Positions 32,737 through 39,936 of a DNA stretch of 54,053 nt are shown in pieces. Origin of the DNA: Streptomyces orinoci (GTDB lineage Bacteria; Actinomycetota; Actinomycetes; Streptomycetales; Streptomycetaceae); NCBI RefSeq assembly GCF_003121295.1, contig NZ_PHNC01000018.1, positions 1 to 54,053 of the forward strand. Reading direction: 5' to 3'. Numbering within the stretch: position 1 is the stretch's first letter; each line of letters opens with the position of its first letter. Made by a program: the position numbers and the translations under genes. Under the pieces are notes generated by a model. That model searched no databases. It worked only from the letters and a program-made list of their open reading frames with translations, and had not been told where the DNA came from.

Positions 32737-33674
32737 CACCGCCCCTGAAAGGTCTGATAGCCGGCGTCCGGTTCGCCGGTGGGCCGGTAGTGGTCGGGGT
32801 GGCGGCCGTCGCCGCTCCATACCGGCTCCACCCGCAGCCCCATCCGCACCTGGTCACAGGGCAGTCCGGCGATCCTGCCGTGCAGGGCGAGGTCGGCGCC
32901 GTCCAGGACGATATGGGCGTAGACATAGGGGACTTCGATCCGCTGGTCCCGCCCCTTGATATTGACCACACAGAAGGTGGTGACGGTGCCCCGCGGCCCC
33001 ACCGTGACCTCCTCCTCGCTCGCCACCCCACAGGTGGGGCAGGCGCCCCGGGGCGGCACCGAGACCTTCCGGCACCGGGGGCAGCGCTCACCGGTGATCC
33101 GGTGCTCGGCGAGGGCTCGCAGATAGCGGGTCTGCGCCCTCCCCGGGCTATAGGTGTAGTCCAGCCGGGCCGGAGCGTTCAGCAGGGTGACCAGGTCCGT
33201 GAACTCCCCGTCGTACCGCCCTGGTTGGCCGGGCGGTCCGTCATAGGGCTCAAAGCAGGCCAGGTCGGTGATGGCTCCGGTGCGCCGCCGGGCCCAGCGG
33301 ATATGTACCCGCATCCCGGTCCGTACGGCCTGCGGCCCGGGTACGTCCAGGGCGTGCAGCAGGGCCGTGTCGGCTCCGTCCAGCCGCACCAGCACCCAGG
33401 CGAAGGGGGTGCCCAGGGGCTGGCCCGGCAGCGGCCTCGGGTTCCAGGTCCAGGTGGTGACGCATCCGGTGGCGGCGACCGGGACCAGCTCCCCCAGCTC
33501 CTCCGCCGTGTACGGGTCGTACTCCGCCGGCGGCACCAGGACCCGCCCGTCCCGGGTGCGGACGCCCAGGACGACGCGCTCCCGCAGCCCGGTGAGGAAG
33601 GCGCTCCGCACCGGCCCCAGGGAGCGGGTGAAGGGGAACTCCACCACCAGCGGGGCGCTGAGGATCTCCGGCAT
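32733..33674 (-). CDS. Double OB-fold DUF35 / acyl-CoA-binding protein with zinc ribbon
   Basis: A 313-aa protein. Two OB-fold regions flank a rubredoxin-like zinc ribbon, CPRCRKVSVPPRGACPTC (C-x2-C ... C-x2-C), typical of DUF35 proteins that bind acyl-CoA and complex with Ltp-type thiolase-fold enzymes. The first half (FPFTRSLGPV, VLVPPAEYDP) is another ribbon-less DUF35-like copy. AAGGGGGG lies 8 nt before ATG 33674. It is encoded directly upstream of two Ltp-like genes, so it probably supplies their CoA-binding subunit. Confidence 0.85.
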   Translation of the reverse strand: MPEILSAPLVVEFPFTRSLGPVRSAFLTGLRERVVLGVRTRDGRVLVPPAEYDPYTAEELGELVPVAATGCVTTWTWNPRPLPGQPLGTPFAWVLVRLDGADTALLHALDVPGPQAVRTGMRVHIRWARRRTGAITDLACFEPYDGPPGQPGRYDGEFTDLVTLLNAPARLDYTYSPGRAQTRYLRALAEHRITGERCPRCRKVSVPPRGACPTCGVASEEEVTVGPRGTVTTFCVVNIKGRDQRIEVPYVYAHIVLDGADLALHGRIAGLPCDQVRMGLRVEPVWSGDGRHPDHYRPTGEPDAGYQTFQGRW

Positions 33675-33690
33675 GGCGCGGCCCCCCTTC

Positions 33691-34488
33691 TCAGATCCGC
33701 CGGTAGACGGGGGGCCGCTTCTCGGCGAAGGCACGGGCCCCCTCCCGGGCGTCCGCCGTCTTGAACACCGGCCGGCCAATGGCGAGTTCGCGCTCCAGGG
33801 CCTCGGCCTCCGGCAGGCCGGCCGTGGCATGGACGCTCTCCTTGACGGCCTCGACCGCCAAGGGGGCGTTGGCGTTGACCAGTTCGGCGATCTCCAGCGC
33901 CCTGGCCAGGGCGGTGCCGTCCGGGACCACCTGCCCCACCAGTCCGATGCGTTCCGCCTCGGCGGCGGTGTAGGGGCGGCCGGTGAGCAGCATCTCCAGG
34001 GCGTGGGTGCGTGGGATCTGCCGGGGCAGGCGCACGGTGGAGCCGCCGATCGGGAACAGTCCGCGGCGCACCTCGAAAAGCCCGAAGACGGCGCTCGCAC
34101 CGGCCACCCGGATGTCGGTGCCCTGCAGCATCTCGGTGCCGCCCGCCACACAGGGACCCTCCACCGCGGCGATCACCGGTTTGCGCGGCCGGTAGCCGCG
34201 GAGCATGGCCTTCCAGTGCAGTTCCGGGTCGGCGCGGAAGCGGGCCCGCACCGGATCATCGGGCGAAGGCCCGTCCCCGGCCAGGGCCTTGAGGTCCATC
34301 CCGGAGCAGAAGGCGCCGCCCGCCCCGGTGAGCACCACGCTGCGGATGCCCTCGTCGGAGTCGGCGGTCAGCCAGCCGTCATGGAGCGCGGCCAGCATGG
34401 GCAGCGAGAGGGCGTTTCTGGCCTCGGGGCGGTTGAGGGTGAGGACGAGCGTGGCACCGATGCGTTCCACCGTCAGATGTCCGGTCAC
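33691..34488 (-). CDS. Enoyl-CoA hydratase/isomerase (crotonase) family protein
   Basis: A 265-aa crotonase-fold enzyme. The oxyanion-hole segments are GGAFCSGMDLKALAG and KPVIAAVEGPCVAGGTEML, and a glutamate occurs in FGLFEVRRGLFPIGG. It opens VTGHLTVERIGATLVLTLNRPEARNA. It would hydrate an enoyl-CoA in a beta-oxidation-like cycle. It is the first gene of the minus-strand operon, with 16 bp to the DUF35 gene. The GTG at 34488 has no clear Shine-Dalgarno. The shared 87-bp gap with the acyl-CoA synthetase gene holds an inverted repeat. Confidence 0.9.
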   Translation of the reverse strand: MTGHLTVERIGATLVLTLNRPEARNALSLPMLAALHDGWLTADSDEGIRSVVLTGAGGAFCSGMDLKALAGDGPSPDDPVRARFRADPELHWKAMLRGYRPRKPVIAAVEGPCVAGGTEMLQGTDIRVAGASAVFGLFEVRRGLFPIGGSTVRLPRQIPRTHALEMLLTGRPYTAAEAERIGLVGQVVPDGTALARALEIAELVNANAPLAVEAVKESVHATAGLPEAEALERELAIGRPVFKTADAREGARAFAEKRPPVYRRI

Positions 34489-34532
34489 GGGGGACAGGGT
34501 GCGGCAGGCGTGCTCGGGCTTCAACGCTTTTT

Positions 34533-34549
34533 TCTGACTTGCCGTCAGA
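34533..34549. promoter_or_regulatory. Operator-like inverted repeat between the crotonase operon and the acyl-CoA synthetase gene
   Basis: TCTGAC and GTCAGA form perfect arms around TTGCC, between two divergent catabolic units. A TGAC/GTCA site of this type is common for TetR-family regulators of acyl-CoA catabolism in actinobacteria. The cognate regulator is not next to it. Confidence 0.6.
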
Positions 34550-34575
34550 TTCTTTCGGCGCTCTACTGGATTGCC

Positions 34576-36180
34576 ATGGACTTCAACCTCGCCGACCTCT
34601 TCGAGTCGATCGTCGATGTGGTGCCCGGCCGGGAGGCACTGGTCCACCCCGGCGGCCCGGCCGGCGGGCGCCGGCTGACCTATGCGGAGCTGGACATACG
34701 GGCCAACCGGCTGGCCGACCAGCTGCGAGCACAGGGCATCGGCCCGGGGGCCCATATCGGCCTGCACCTCTACAACGGCGTGGAGTATCTGCAGACCCTC
34801 TGGGCCTGCCTCAAACTGCGCGCCGTGCCCATCAATGTCAACTACCGCTATGTAGAGGAGGAGTTGGCCTATCTCTACCGGGACGCCGACCTGGTGGGCC
34901 TGGTCTTCGACGCCGAGTTCGGCCCCCGGGTCGCCGCCGCCCTGCCCTCGGCCCGCCGGCTGCGCCATCTGATCCGGGTCGGCGAAGGCCCCGGTCCGGA
35001 GGCCATCCCCTTCACCGAGGCCGAGGCCGCCGGTTCCCCCGCCCGTGACTTCCCCCCGCGCTCCGGCGACGACCGCTTTATCGTCTACACCGGCGGCACC
35101 ACCGGTATGCCCAAGGGGGTGGTCTGGCGCCAGGAGGACCTGTTCTTCTCCGCGCTGGGCGGCGGAGCGCCCCGGGGCCGGCCGATAGGGCGCCCGGAGG
35201 AACTTGCCGAGCGGGTGGCGGCCGGCGGTGACGGCCTGGTCTTCTTCCCCACCGCGCCGCTGATGCACGGCACTTCCACCTTCACCGCCCTGATCGCCTT
35301 TGACTTCGGCCAGAAGGTGGTGGTCCACCGCACCTTCCAGCCTCGCGAGGTACTGCGCACCATCGCCGAGGAACGGGTCACCAATGTCTCCCTGGTCGGC
35401 GACGCCATGCTGCGCCCGCTGGCCGAGGAACTCGCGGGCCCCATGCGGGGCACCGACTGCTCCTCGCTGCTGAGCGTCAGCAGCTCCGGCGCCATCCTCT
35501 CCGACGCCGTCCGGGCCCAGTTCTCGGCACTGCTGCCCAAGGTGACCCTGGTGAACAACTTCGGCTCCTCCGAGTCCGGCTTCAATGGCACCGCCACGGA
35601 GGACCGGGGCGCCGGTACGAGTCTGCGGCTGACCGTCAACCGCCGTACCACGGTGGTGGATCCGGTCACCCACCGCCCGGTGGGCCCCGGCGGGACCGGC
35701 CGCATCGCCCAGCGCGGCCATGTCCCCCTGGGCTACTACAACGATCCGGAGAAAACCGCCGAGACGTTCTTCCAGGCGGACGGCGAACGCTGGGTGCTGC
35801 TGGGCGACCTGGCCACGGTGGAGAAGGACGGTACGGTCACCCTGCTGGGCCGTGGCTCCCAGTGCGTCAACACCGGCGGGGAGAAGGTCTTTCCGGAAGA
35901 GGTGGAGCAGGTGCTCAAGGCGCACCCCACCGTCTATGACGCCCTGGTGACGGGCGTACCGGACGAACACTGGGGCCAGCGCGTGGTGGCCATCGTCCAG
36001 CCCCGCCCGGGCATGACCCCGCCCACCCTGGAGGAGCTGCGGACGCACTGCCGCGTCCGGCTGGCCGGTTACAAACTCCCCCGTGGGCTGGTGCTCACCG
36101 AACGCATCCAGCGCTCGCCGAGCGGCAAGGCGGACTACCGCTGGGCACGCTCGGTGGCCCTGTCGGACCGCGAACCCTAA
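34576..36180 (+). CDS. Acyl-CoA synthetase (FadD-like, ANL superfamily)
   Basis: A 534-aa adenylate-forming enzyme, begins MDFNLADLFESIVDVVPGRE. The phosphate loop is YTGGTTGMPKGV (about residue 170). Later motifs are NFGSSESGFNG, LLGDLATVEKDGTVTLLGRGSQCVNTGGEKVFPEEVE and the catalytic lysine near the end in RSPSGKADY. The sequence style (TGGTTGMPKGVVWRQEDLF, LMHGTSTFTAL) resembles mycobacterial FadD17/FadD19-type ligases for steroid or branched acyl side chains. It would charge the acid degraded by the divergent operon. The transcript ends in an interspersed repeat hairpin. Confidence 0.9.
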   Translation: MDFNLADLFESIVDVVPGREALVHPGGPAGGRRLTYAELDIRANRLADQLRAQGIGPGAHIGLHLYNGVEYLQTLWACLKLRAVPINVNYRYVEEELAYLYRDADLVGLVFDAEFGPRVAAALPSARRLRHLIRVGEGPGPEAIPFTEAEAAGSPARDFPPRSGDDRFIVYTGGTTGMPKGVVWRQEDLFFSALGGGAPRGRPIGRPEELAERVAAGGDGLVFFPTAPLMHGTSTFTALIAFDFGQKVVVHRTFQPREVLRTIAEERVTNVSLVGDAMLRPLAEELAGPMRGTDCSSLLSVSSSGAILSDAVRAQFSALLPKVTLVNNFGSSESGFNGTATEDRGAGTSLRLTVNRRTTVVDPVTHRPVGPGGTGRIAQRGHVPLGYYNDPEKTAETFFQADGERWVLLGDLATVEKDGTVTLLGRGSQCVNTGGEKVFPEEVEQVLKAHPTVYDALVTGVPDEHWGQRVVAIVQPRPGMTPPTLEELRTHCRVRLAGYKLPRGLVLTERIQRSPSGKADYRWARSVALSDREP

Positions 36181-36262
36181 GGCGCCCCGGCGCCCCGCAA
36201 GGGGCGCCCTTCAGGGGCGCAGGGAACTGCGCGACCAGCCACCGGCGGCCCGCACACACTAC
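36181..36262. repeat. Streptomyces interspersed repeat, copy 5, with terminator-like hairpin
   Basis: GGCGCCCCGGCGCCCCGCAAGGGGCGCC can fold as a GC hairpin and is followed by GCAGGGAACTGCGCGACCAGCCACCGGCGGCCCGCAC, the inverse of the repeat core at 1990-2045. It begins directly at the acyl-CoA synthetase stop codon and probably terminates that gene. Confidence 0.7.
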
Positions 36263-36291
36263 ACAAACCGGGGCCGCCCCCGATGCGCAAC

Positions 36292-36939
36292 CTAACCCAG
36301 CGCATCCAGCGCACTAAGAATCTCCGCCGGCTCGGCCCGCACCGTGTAATCGGTGTCCACAAACGACCAGCGCACCGTACCCTCCCCGTCGATCACAAAA
36401 GTGGCCGGCAGCGGAAGCGTACGAGCATGCCCCGCGTTCACCCGCGCCAGGTCGAAGCCGAACTCGTCGTACTTGCCGCCCAGTTCACCGGACAGCTCAA
36501 AGGCGATGCCATAGGACGCGGCGACCCTGGAACCGATGTCGCTCAGCACCGGGAAGGCCAGCCGCTCCTTCTCCGCCAGGGTCAGCGACTCATCGGGTAT
36601 CTGCGGTGAGACCGCCACCAGGCATGCGCCCCGGGCCCGGAAGTCCTCGTGGTGGCGCTGGAGGGCGCGCAGCGCCAGGTTGCAGTACGGACACCAGGCG
36701 CCCCGGTAGAAGGTCAGCACCACCGGCCCCCCGGCGAGCAGGCCGCTCAGGGTGACCTGCTCGCCCAGGGCCGAGTTCAAGGTGAACTCCGGGGCCCGCT
36801 CCCCCACTTGCAGCGCCCGCCCCGCGATCCCGGTGGCGGCCAGCTCCCGCGCACCCCGCTCCATGACCTCCCGGGCATCCACCGGCAACCGGTGCTGCCA
36901 CTGCTCGCTCAGTTCCCGCAGCTCGTCGCGAAGATTCAT
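36292..36939 (-). CDS. Peroxiredoxin-like AhpC/TSA family protein
   Basis: A 215-aa cytosolic thioredoxin-fold protein. An N-terminal helical region (about 50 residues) is followed by the AhpC/TSA fold. The active site is FYRGAWCPYCNLAL, a C-x2-C rather than the classical PVCT, as in peroxiredoxin-like proteins. DLARVNAGHARTLPLPATFVIDG lies downstream. It probably reduces peroxides. The ATG at 36939 has GGGGAAG 4 nt upstream. It is divergent from a TetR gene over a perfect palindrome, so it is probably that regulator's target. Confidence 0.88.
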   Translation of the reverse strand: MNLRDELRELSEQWQHRLPVDAREVMERGARELAATGIAGRALQVGERAPEFTLNSALGEQVTLSGLLAGGPVVLTFYRGAWCPYCNLALRALQRHHEDFRARGACLVAVSPQIPDESLTLAEKERLAFPVLSDIGSRVAASYGIAFELSGELGGKYDEFGFDLARVNAGHARTLPLPATFVIDGEGTVRWSFVDTDYTVRAEPAEILSALDALG

Positions 36940-36974
36940 GCCGCTTCCCCTGTTCTCGTCCACCGGCCCCCCTA

Positions 36975-36994
36975 CTTGGAACGCCCGTTCCAAG
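36975..36994. promoter_or_regulatory. Perfect 20-bp palindromic operator for the TetR regulator
   Basis: CTTGGAACG and CGTTCCAAG are perfect 9-bp arms around CC. It lies 35 bp upstream of the peroxiredoxin start and 75 bp upstream of the TetR start, in the shared divergent promoter region. Confidence 0.8.
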
Positions 36995-37031
36995 ATGATC
37001 ACCTGGCGTCCCGTCCACCGTCAAGGGTTAT

Positions 37032-37051
37032 CTTGAACTCATCGTTCCAAG
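37032..37051. promoter_or_regulatory. Second, imperfect TetR operator close to the tetR start
   Basis: CTTGAAC and CGTTCCAAG repeat the motif of the palindrome at 36975 with one base missing in the left arm. It lies 18 bp before the TetR ATG, overlapping where the ribosome or RNA polymerase must bind, which suggests autorepression. Confidence 0.65.
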
Positions 37052-37069
37052 AACTGGAGAACCCAACTC

Positions 37070-37669
37070 ATGCCGGACATCAAGCACTTCGATCCCGATG
37101 CGGCGCTGGAGCGCGCCGAGCGCCTCTTCTGGAAGCACGGCACCGGTTCCGCCGAGTCCTCCGTCCAGGCCGTCACCACGGCCACCGGCCTCAACCGCTC
37201 CAGCCTCTATGCCACCTTCGGCAGCAAACACGACCTCTATCTGGCCGCCCTCCGCCGCTACCTCGACCACCGCGCCCGGCCCGCCTTCCGCCGGCTCGCC
37301 GAGGACCAGCGCGGCCTGCCCGCGATCCGCGACTTCTTCACCGCCCTCATAGACATCCGCTGCACCGGCGAACACTCCGGCTGGGGCTGTATGTTCGTCA
37401 ACGCCCATGTGGACCCCCAGCACAACGATCCCGGGGTCCGCGCCCTCCTGGACGAACACCACCGGCTGCTGCGCGATGCCCTGCGCAGCGCCCTGCAAAC
37501 CGCCGTCCGGCTCGGCCAGTTGGCCACTACCCACCCCATCGAGGGCACGGCCGAAACCCTCGCCCTCCTCGCCTATGGCATCAACCTCCGCTCCCGCGCC
37601 GGGGCCACCGCCGAGGAACTCCTCGGCACCCTGCACAGCGCGCTCGCCCAGCTGTCACCACGGGCCTGA
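37070..37669 (+). CDS. TetR-family transcriptional regulator
   Basis: A 199-aa regulator. The N-terminal HTH is ALERAERLFWKHGTGSAESSV, then TTATGLNRSSLYATFGSKHDLYLAAL, the classical TetR recognition helix region. The ligand domain contains SGWGCMFVNA, a Cys-bearing block seen in NemR/AcuR-like regulators that respond to electrophiles or oxidants. The ATG has TGGAGA 10 nt upstream. With its own palindromic operators and a divergent peroxiredoxin, it likely controls a small redox or electrophile defence pair. A strong hairpin follows the stop. Confidence 0.9.
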   Translation: MPDIKHFDPDAALERAERLFWKHGTGSAESSVQAVTTATGLNRSSLYATFGSKHDLYLAALRRYLDHRARPAFRRLAEDQRGLPAIRDFFTALIDIRCTGEHSGWGCMFVNAHVDPQHNDPGVRALLDEHHRLLRDALRSALQTAVRLGQLATTHPIEGTAETLALLAYGINLRSRAGATAEELLGTLHSALAQLSPRA

Positions 37670-37678
37670 CACGGCGAA

Positions 37679-37715
37679 CGTCCCTCCCCACCCCCCCGAG
37701 GGGTGGCAAGGGACG
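37679..37715. terminator. Bidirectional terminator between convergent genes
   Basis: Outer arms CGTCCCT and AGGGACG and inner arms CCACCCC and GGGGTGG form a two-part hairpin between the TetR stop and the convergent inhibitor gene ending at 37745. Confidence 0.75.
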
Positions 37716-37744
37716 CCCAGTGTCTGCCGGCTCTCCTTCGCGGC

Positions 37745-38155
37745 TCAGCAGCTCTGATAGGTGGTCACCGCGTCGATCCGGCTGCCGAACTTCCCGCCCG
37801 CCTTGTAGGCGGCCGAGTAGTCCCCGCTGGCGACCTTGCGCATCTCATGCGGGTCCCAGTCGATAAAGCAGCCGGCCGCATTGGCGTAGAACGAGCCGAC
37901 GTTGTCGTGCAGATACGGCGGCATGTCCCGATAGCCGCTGGTCGGGGTCCAGCGCCAGGGAGTTCCCTGGTAGTCGTTGTCCTGCCAGAAGCAGATCTCA
38001 TTTCGGCCGCACTGCTCGGCCGCTCGTTGCAGGGCCTGGGCGCTGGGCCCGGCGGGGTGCGCCGGAGCCGAGGCCGCCTGCTGCGCGCCGAGCAGCGTGC
38101 TGCTCAGCGCCAGCGCGGCCAGAACACCGAAGAGACGGGCGCGTGTCACGGGCAT
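37745..38155 (-). CDS. Secreted peptidase inhibitor family I36-like protein
   Basis: A 136-aa protein with a signal peptide (MPVTRARLFGVLAALALSST, cleavage near ASA-PAH). The mature domain has C-x5-CFWQDNDYQGTPWRW, then NVGSFYANAAGCFIDW and a C-terminal CYS, the beta/gamma-crystallin-like pattern of Streptomyces metalloproteinase inhibitor (SMI) relatives. AAAGGA lies 9 nt before ATG 38155. It probably restrains extracellular metalloproteases. Confidence 0.82.
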   Translation of the reverse strand: MPVTRARLFGVLAALALSSTLLGAQQAASAPAHPAGPSAQALQRAAEQCGRNEICFWQDNDYQGTPWRWTPTSGYRDMPPYLHDNVGSFYANAAGCFIDWDPHEMRKVASGDYSAAYKAGGKFGSRIDAVTTYQSC

Positions 38156-38383
38156 GCGTTGATCCTTTCGCTCCGCGAGTGGGGGGAGGGTCCAGGCTGA
38201 CCAGCCACCCCGTCCGCCCCTTTATGGTGAACTGGCCTTGAGTGGGACGCTAATGGCTTCGATGGTGCTCAAAACACACTGGTCATAGTTACGGGGGCTA
38301 CGGGAAGAGAGTTGGCCATTGCCCAAGGAACGCCCGTTCGGTCCCGACTTGCCGACCGTCGGCCGGCTGTCAGTGGCGTGTCT

Positions 38384-38389
38384 TAGGTT
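38384..38389 (+). promoter_or_regulatory. Candidate -10 box of a leaderless transcript
   Basis: TAGGTT ends 7 nt before ATG 38397, the spacing expected when transcription starts at the ATG itself. There is no Shine-Dalgarno upstream of that ATG. The -35 element is not clear. Confidence 0.4.
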
Positions 38390-38396
38390 CGGTCCC

Positions 38397-39017
38397 ATGA
38401 GTTCTTCACTGAGCGTCTATCTGCTCGACGTCGCCGCCACTCGCGCCCTGGTCGGATCCGGCGATGAGGAGTTGCTGCGGGTGATATGTACCGAATTCGG
38501 GGATGATCTGGCCCGCGATGACGACTATCACAGCCTCGCGATCGAGCAGGGCGCACCCACGGCGGAGGAGGCACTGCGCGCGGTGGTCCACGGCGGCCCC
38601 TTCAGCGAGCAGCGGGAACACGCCTTCCAGTACGGCTACGCCTATAAGCGGCTGTGCGCGCTCACCGGCCTGTTCCTGCCCAACGACTGCTTCACCCCGC
38701 ACCGAGGCGACTGGCTGTCCGTCGTCGATCAGGGCCTGAAGGCCCTGGGCATCACGGCCGTGTCCGTGGAAGCCTTCAGCCTCGGCGACCCTCCCGCTCC
38801 GCTGCCGCACTGCTTCACCCCGGGCTGTGGTGAGTGGACGCCCGATCGGATAGCCCAGGCGCTGGAGCAGTTCGAGGCCACCAAGCGCGCGGTCGATGAG
38901 TCGGGGCAGGCCCCTCCGCTGGAGCCGGAAGTCGTGGAGGGCGTCATGCAGTGCATCGGCTGGATGACGCGCGCCGAGGCGCGGCCCGGCTTCGGCGTCA
39001 TCGGCTTCCGCTCCTGA
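38397..39017 (+). CDS. Hypothetical protein (206 aa), DUF7691-like
   Basis: A 206-aa soluble protein beginning MSSSLSVYLLDVAATRALVG. Conserved-looking blocks are AFQYGYAYKRLCALTG, LPNDCFTPHRGDWLSVV, LGDPPAPLPHCFTPGCGEWT and QCIGWMTRAEARPGFGVIGF. It resembles a Streptomyces family that I recall under the label DUF7691; function unknown. No signal peptide. A TAGGTT box 7 nt before the ATG suggests a leaderless mRNA. A hairpin terminator follows. Confidence 0.7.
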   Translation: MSSSLSVYLLDVAATRALVGSGDEELLRVICTEFGDDLARDDDYHSLAIEQGAPTAEEALRAVVHGGPFSEQREHAFQYGYAYKRLCALTGLFLPNDCFTPHRGDWLSVVDQGLKALGITAVSVEAFSLGDPPAPLPHCFTPGCGEWTPDRIAQALEQFEATKRAVDESGQAPPLEPEVVEGVMQCIGWMTRAEARPGFGVIGFRS

Positions 39018-39084
39018 AATCACCGCGCAGGCCGGCCCCTTGGCAGGATCGTCATGCCCGGATCCCGCGGCACCCGGGCGGTGC

Positions 39085-39112
39085 GGTGGGCCCGGTTTCG
39101 CCCGGGCCCACC
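39085..39112. terminator. Bidirectional hairpin terminator
   Basis: GGTGGGCCCGG and CCGGGCCCACC are perfect 11-bp arms around a 6-nt loop, between the DUF7691-like gene and the convergent tpx gene. Confidence 0.8.
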
Positions 39113-39139
39113 GGCGTGCGCCTGCCGCGCTTGCCGCGC

Positions 39140-39640
39140 TTACTGAAGGGCGGCCACGGCCGTGTCGTAGTCCGGCTCCTGGGCGATCTCCGGCACCAGC
39201 TGCGAGTGGACGACCTTGTTGTCGGCGTCCAGCACCACAATGGCCCGGGCGGCCAGGCCGCTCAGCGGGCCGGACTCCATCGCCACACCGTAGTTCTCCA
39301 GGAACTCACGGCCCCGCATGGTGGACAGAGTGACCACGCTGTCCAGGCCCTCGGCCCCGCAGAAGCGCGCCTGCGCAAACGGCAGGTCCGCGGAGACGCA
39401 CAGCACCACCGTGTTCTCCAGCTTCCCCGCCAGCTCATTGAACTTGCGCACCGAGGCCGCGCAGACACCGGTGTCAACGCTGGGGAAGATGTTCAGCACC
39501 TTGCGCTTGCCCGCGAAGTCCTCCAGCGAGGCATCCGACAGGTCCTTGCGAACGAGCGTAAACGCCGGAGCGGTGTCGCCCTGAGCCGGGAAAGTACCGC
39601 CGATGGTGACCGGGGATCCCTTGAAGCTGACCTTCGACAT
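39140..39640 (-). CDS. tpx: Thiol peroxidase (atypical 2-Cys peroxiredoxin)
   Basis: A 166-aa protein of the Tpx family. The peroxidatic Cys is C60 ([15 protein letters not shown]) and the resolving Cys is C94 (QARFCGAEG), matching the spacing of E. coli Tpx. The PAFTLV opening and the [15 protein letters not shown] block are also typical. It reduces hydrogen peroxide and organic peroxides using thioredoxin. AGGAG lies 7 nt before ATG 39640. Monocistronic by context. Confidence 0.96.
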   Translation of the reverse strand: MSKVSFKGSPVTIGGTFPAQGDTAPAFTLVRKDLSDASLEDFAGKRKVLNIFPSVDTGVCAASVRKFNELAGKLENTVVLCVSADLPFAQARFCGAEGLDSVVTLSTMRGREFLENYGVAMESGPLSGLAARAIVVLDADNKVVHSQLVPEIAQEPDYDTAVAALQ

Positions 39641-39745
39641 GAGTTGTCTCCTGAGGAACGGGAATCGTGAGGACTGCTCAGGGATCCTACCGACGTACCC
39701 CCACCCTGTTCTTTGCCGCCCACAACCTGCCCCAGGAGACGCCTC

Positions 39746-39838
39746 GTGCTCACCGGCATCGCCACCAGCGCCGTGGTGCTGTACACCCTCTGCGGAGCGG
39801 CTGGTCCCGCAGTGGGCGGAGGTCCTCACCGTCGATGA
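39746..39838 (+). CDS. Possible 30-aa small ORF or gene remnant
   Basis: GTG 39746 has AGGAGA 6 nt upstream and opens a 30-codon frame with a hydrophobic start ([16 protein letters not shown]). A different frame across the same DNA ends with the protein-like [17 protein letters not shown]. The pair could be a frameshifted remnant of a short exported protein. The remainder of the 39641-39936 gap holds only the PaaR-like operator. Confidence 0.25.
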   Translation: MLTGIATSAVVLYTLCGAAGPAVGGGPHRR

Positions 39839-39888
39839 GTGGCTTGACGCCCGCTCCCGGCCCTGATTACTTGACCGCAGCAGGATCT

Positions 39889-39902
39889 ACCGAATGATCG
39901 GT
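39889..39902. promoter_or_regulatory. PaaR-like TetR operator upstream of paaK
   Basis: ACCGA and TCGGT form perfect arms around ATGA, extended to the right by a further CGGT. This is close to the ACCGA(N)TCGGT pattern known for PaaR-type repressors of phenylacetate genes in actinobacteria. It lies 35 bp before the paaK start. Confidence 0.65.
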
Positions 39903-39936
39903 CGGTCACCGGCCCAAGGCAGAACGGTGGTGAGCC

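Noticed and set aside
33268..34575. Extension of the acyl-CoA synthetase frame by more than 430 codons upstream
   Set aside because: The upstream part is antisense to the DUF35 and crotonase genes and lacks motifs. The synthetase family begins at the ATG at 34576.
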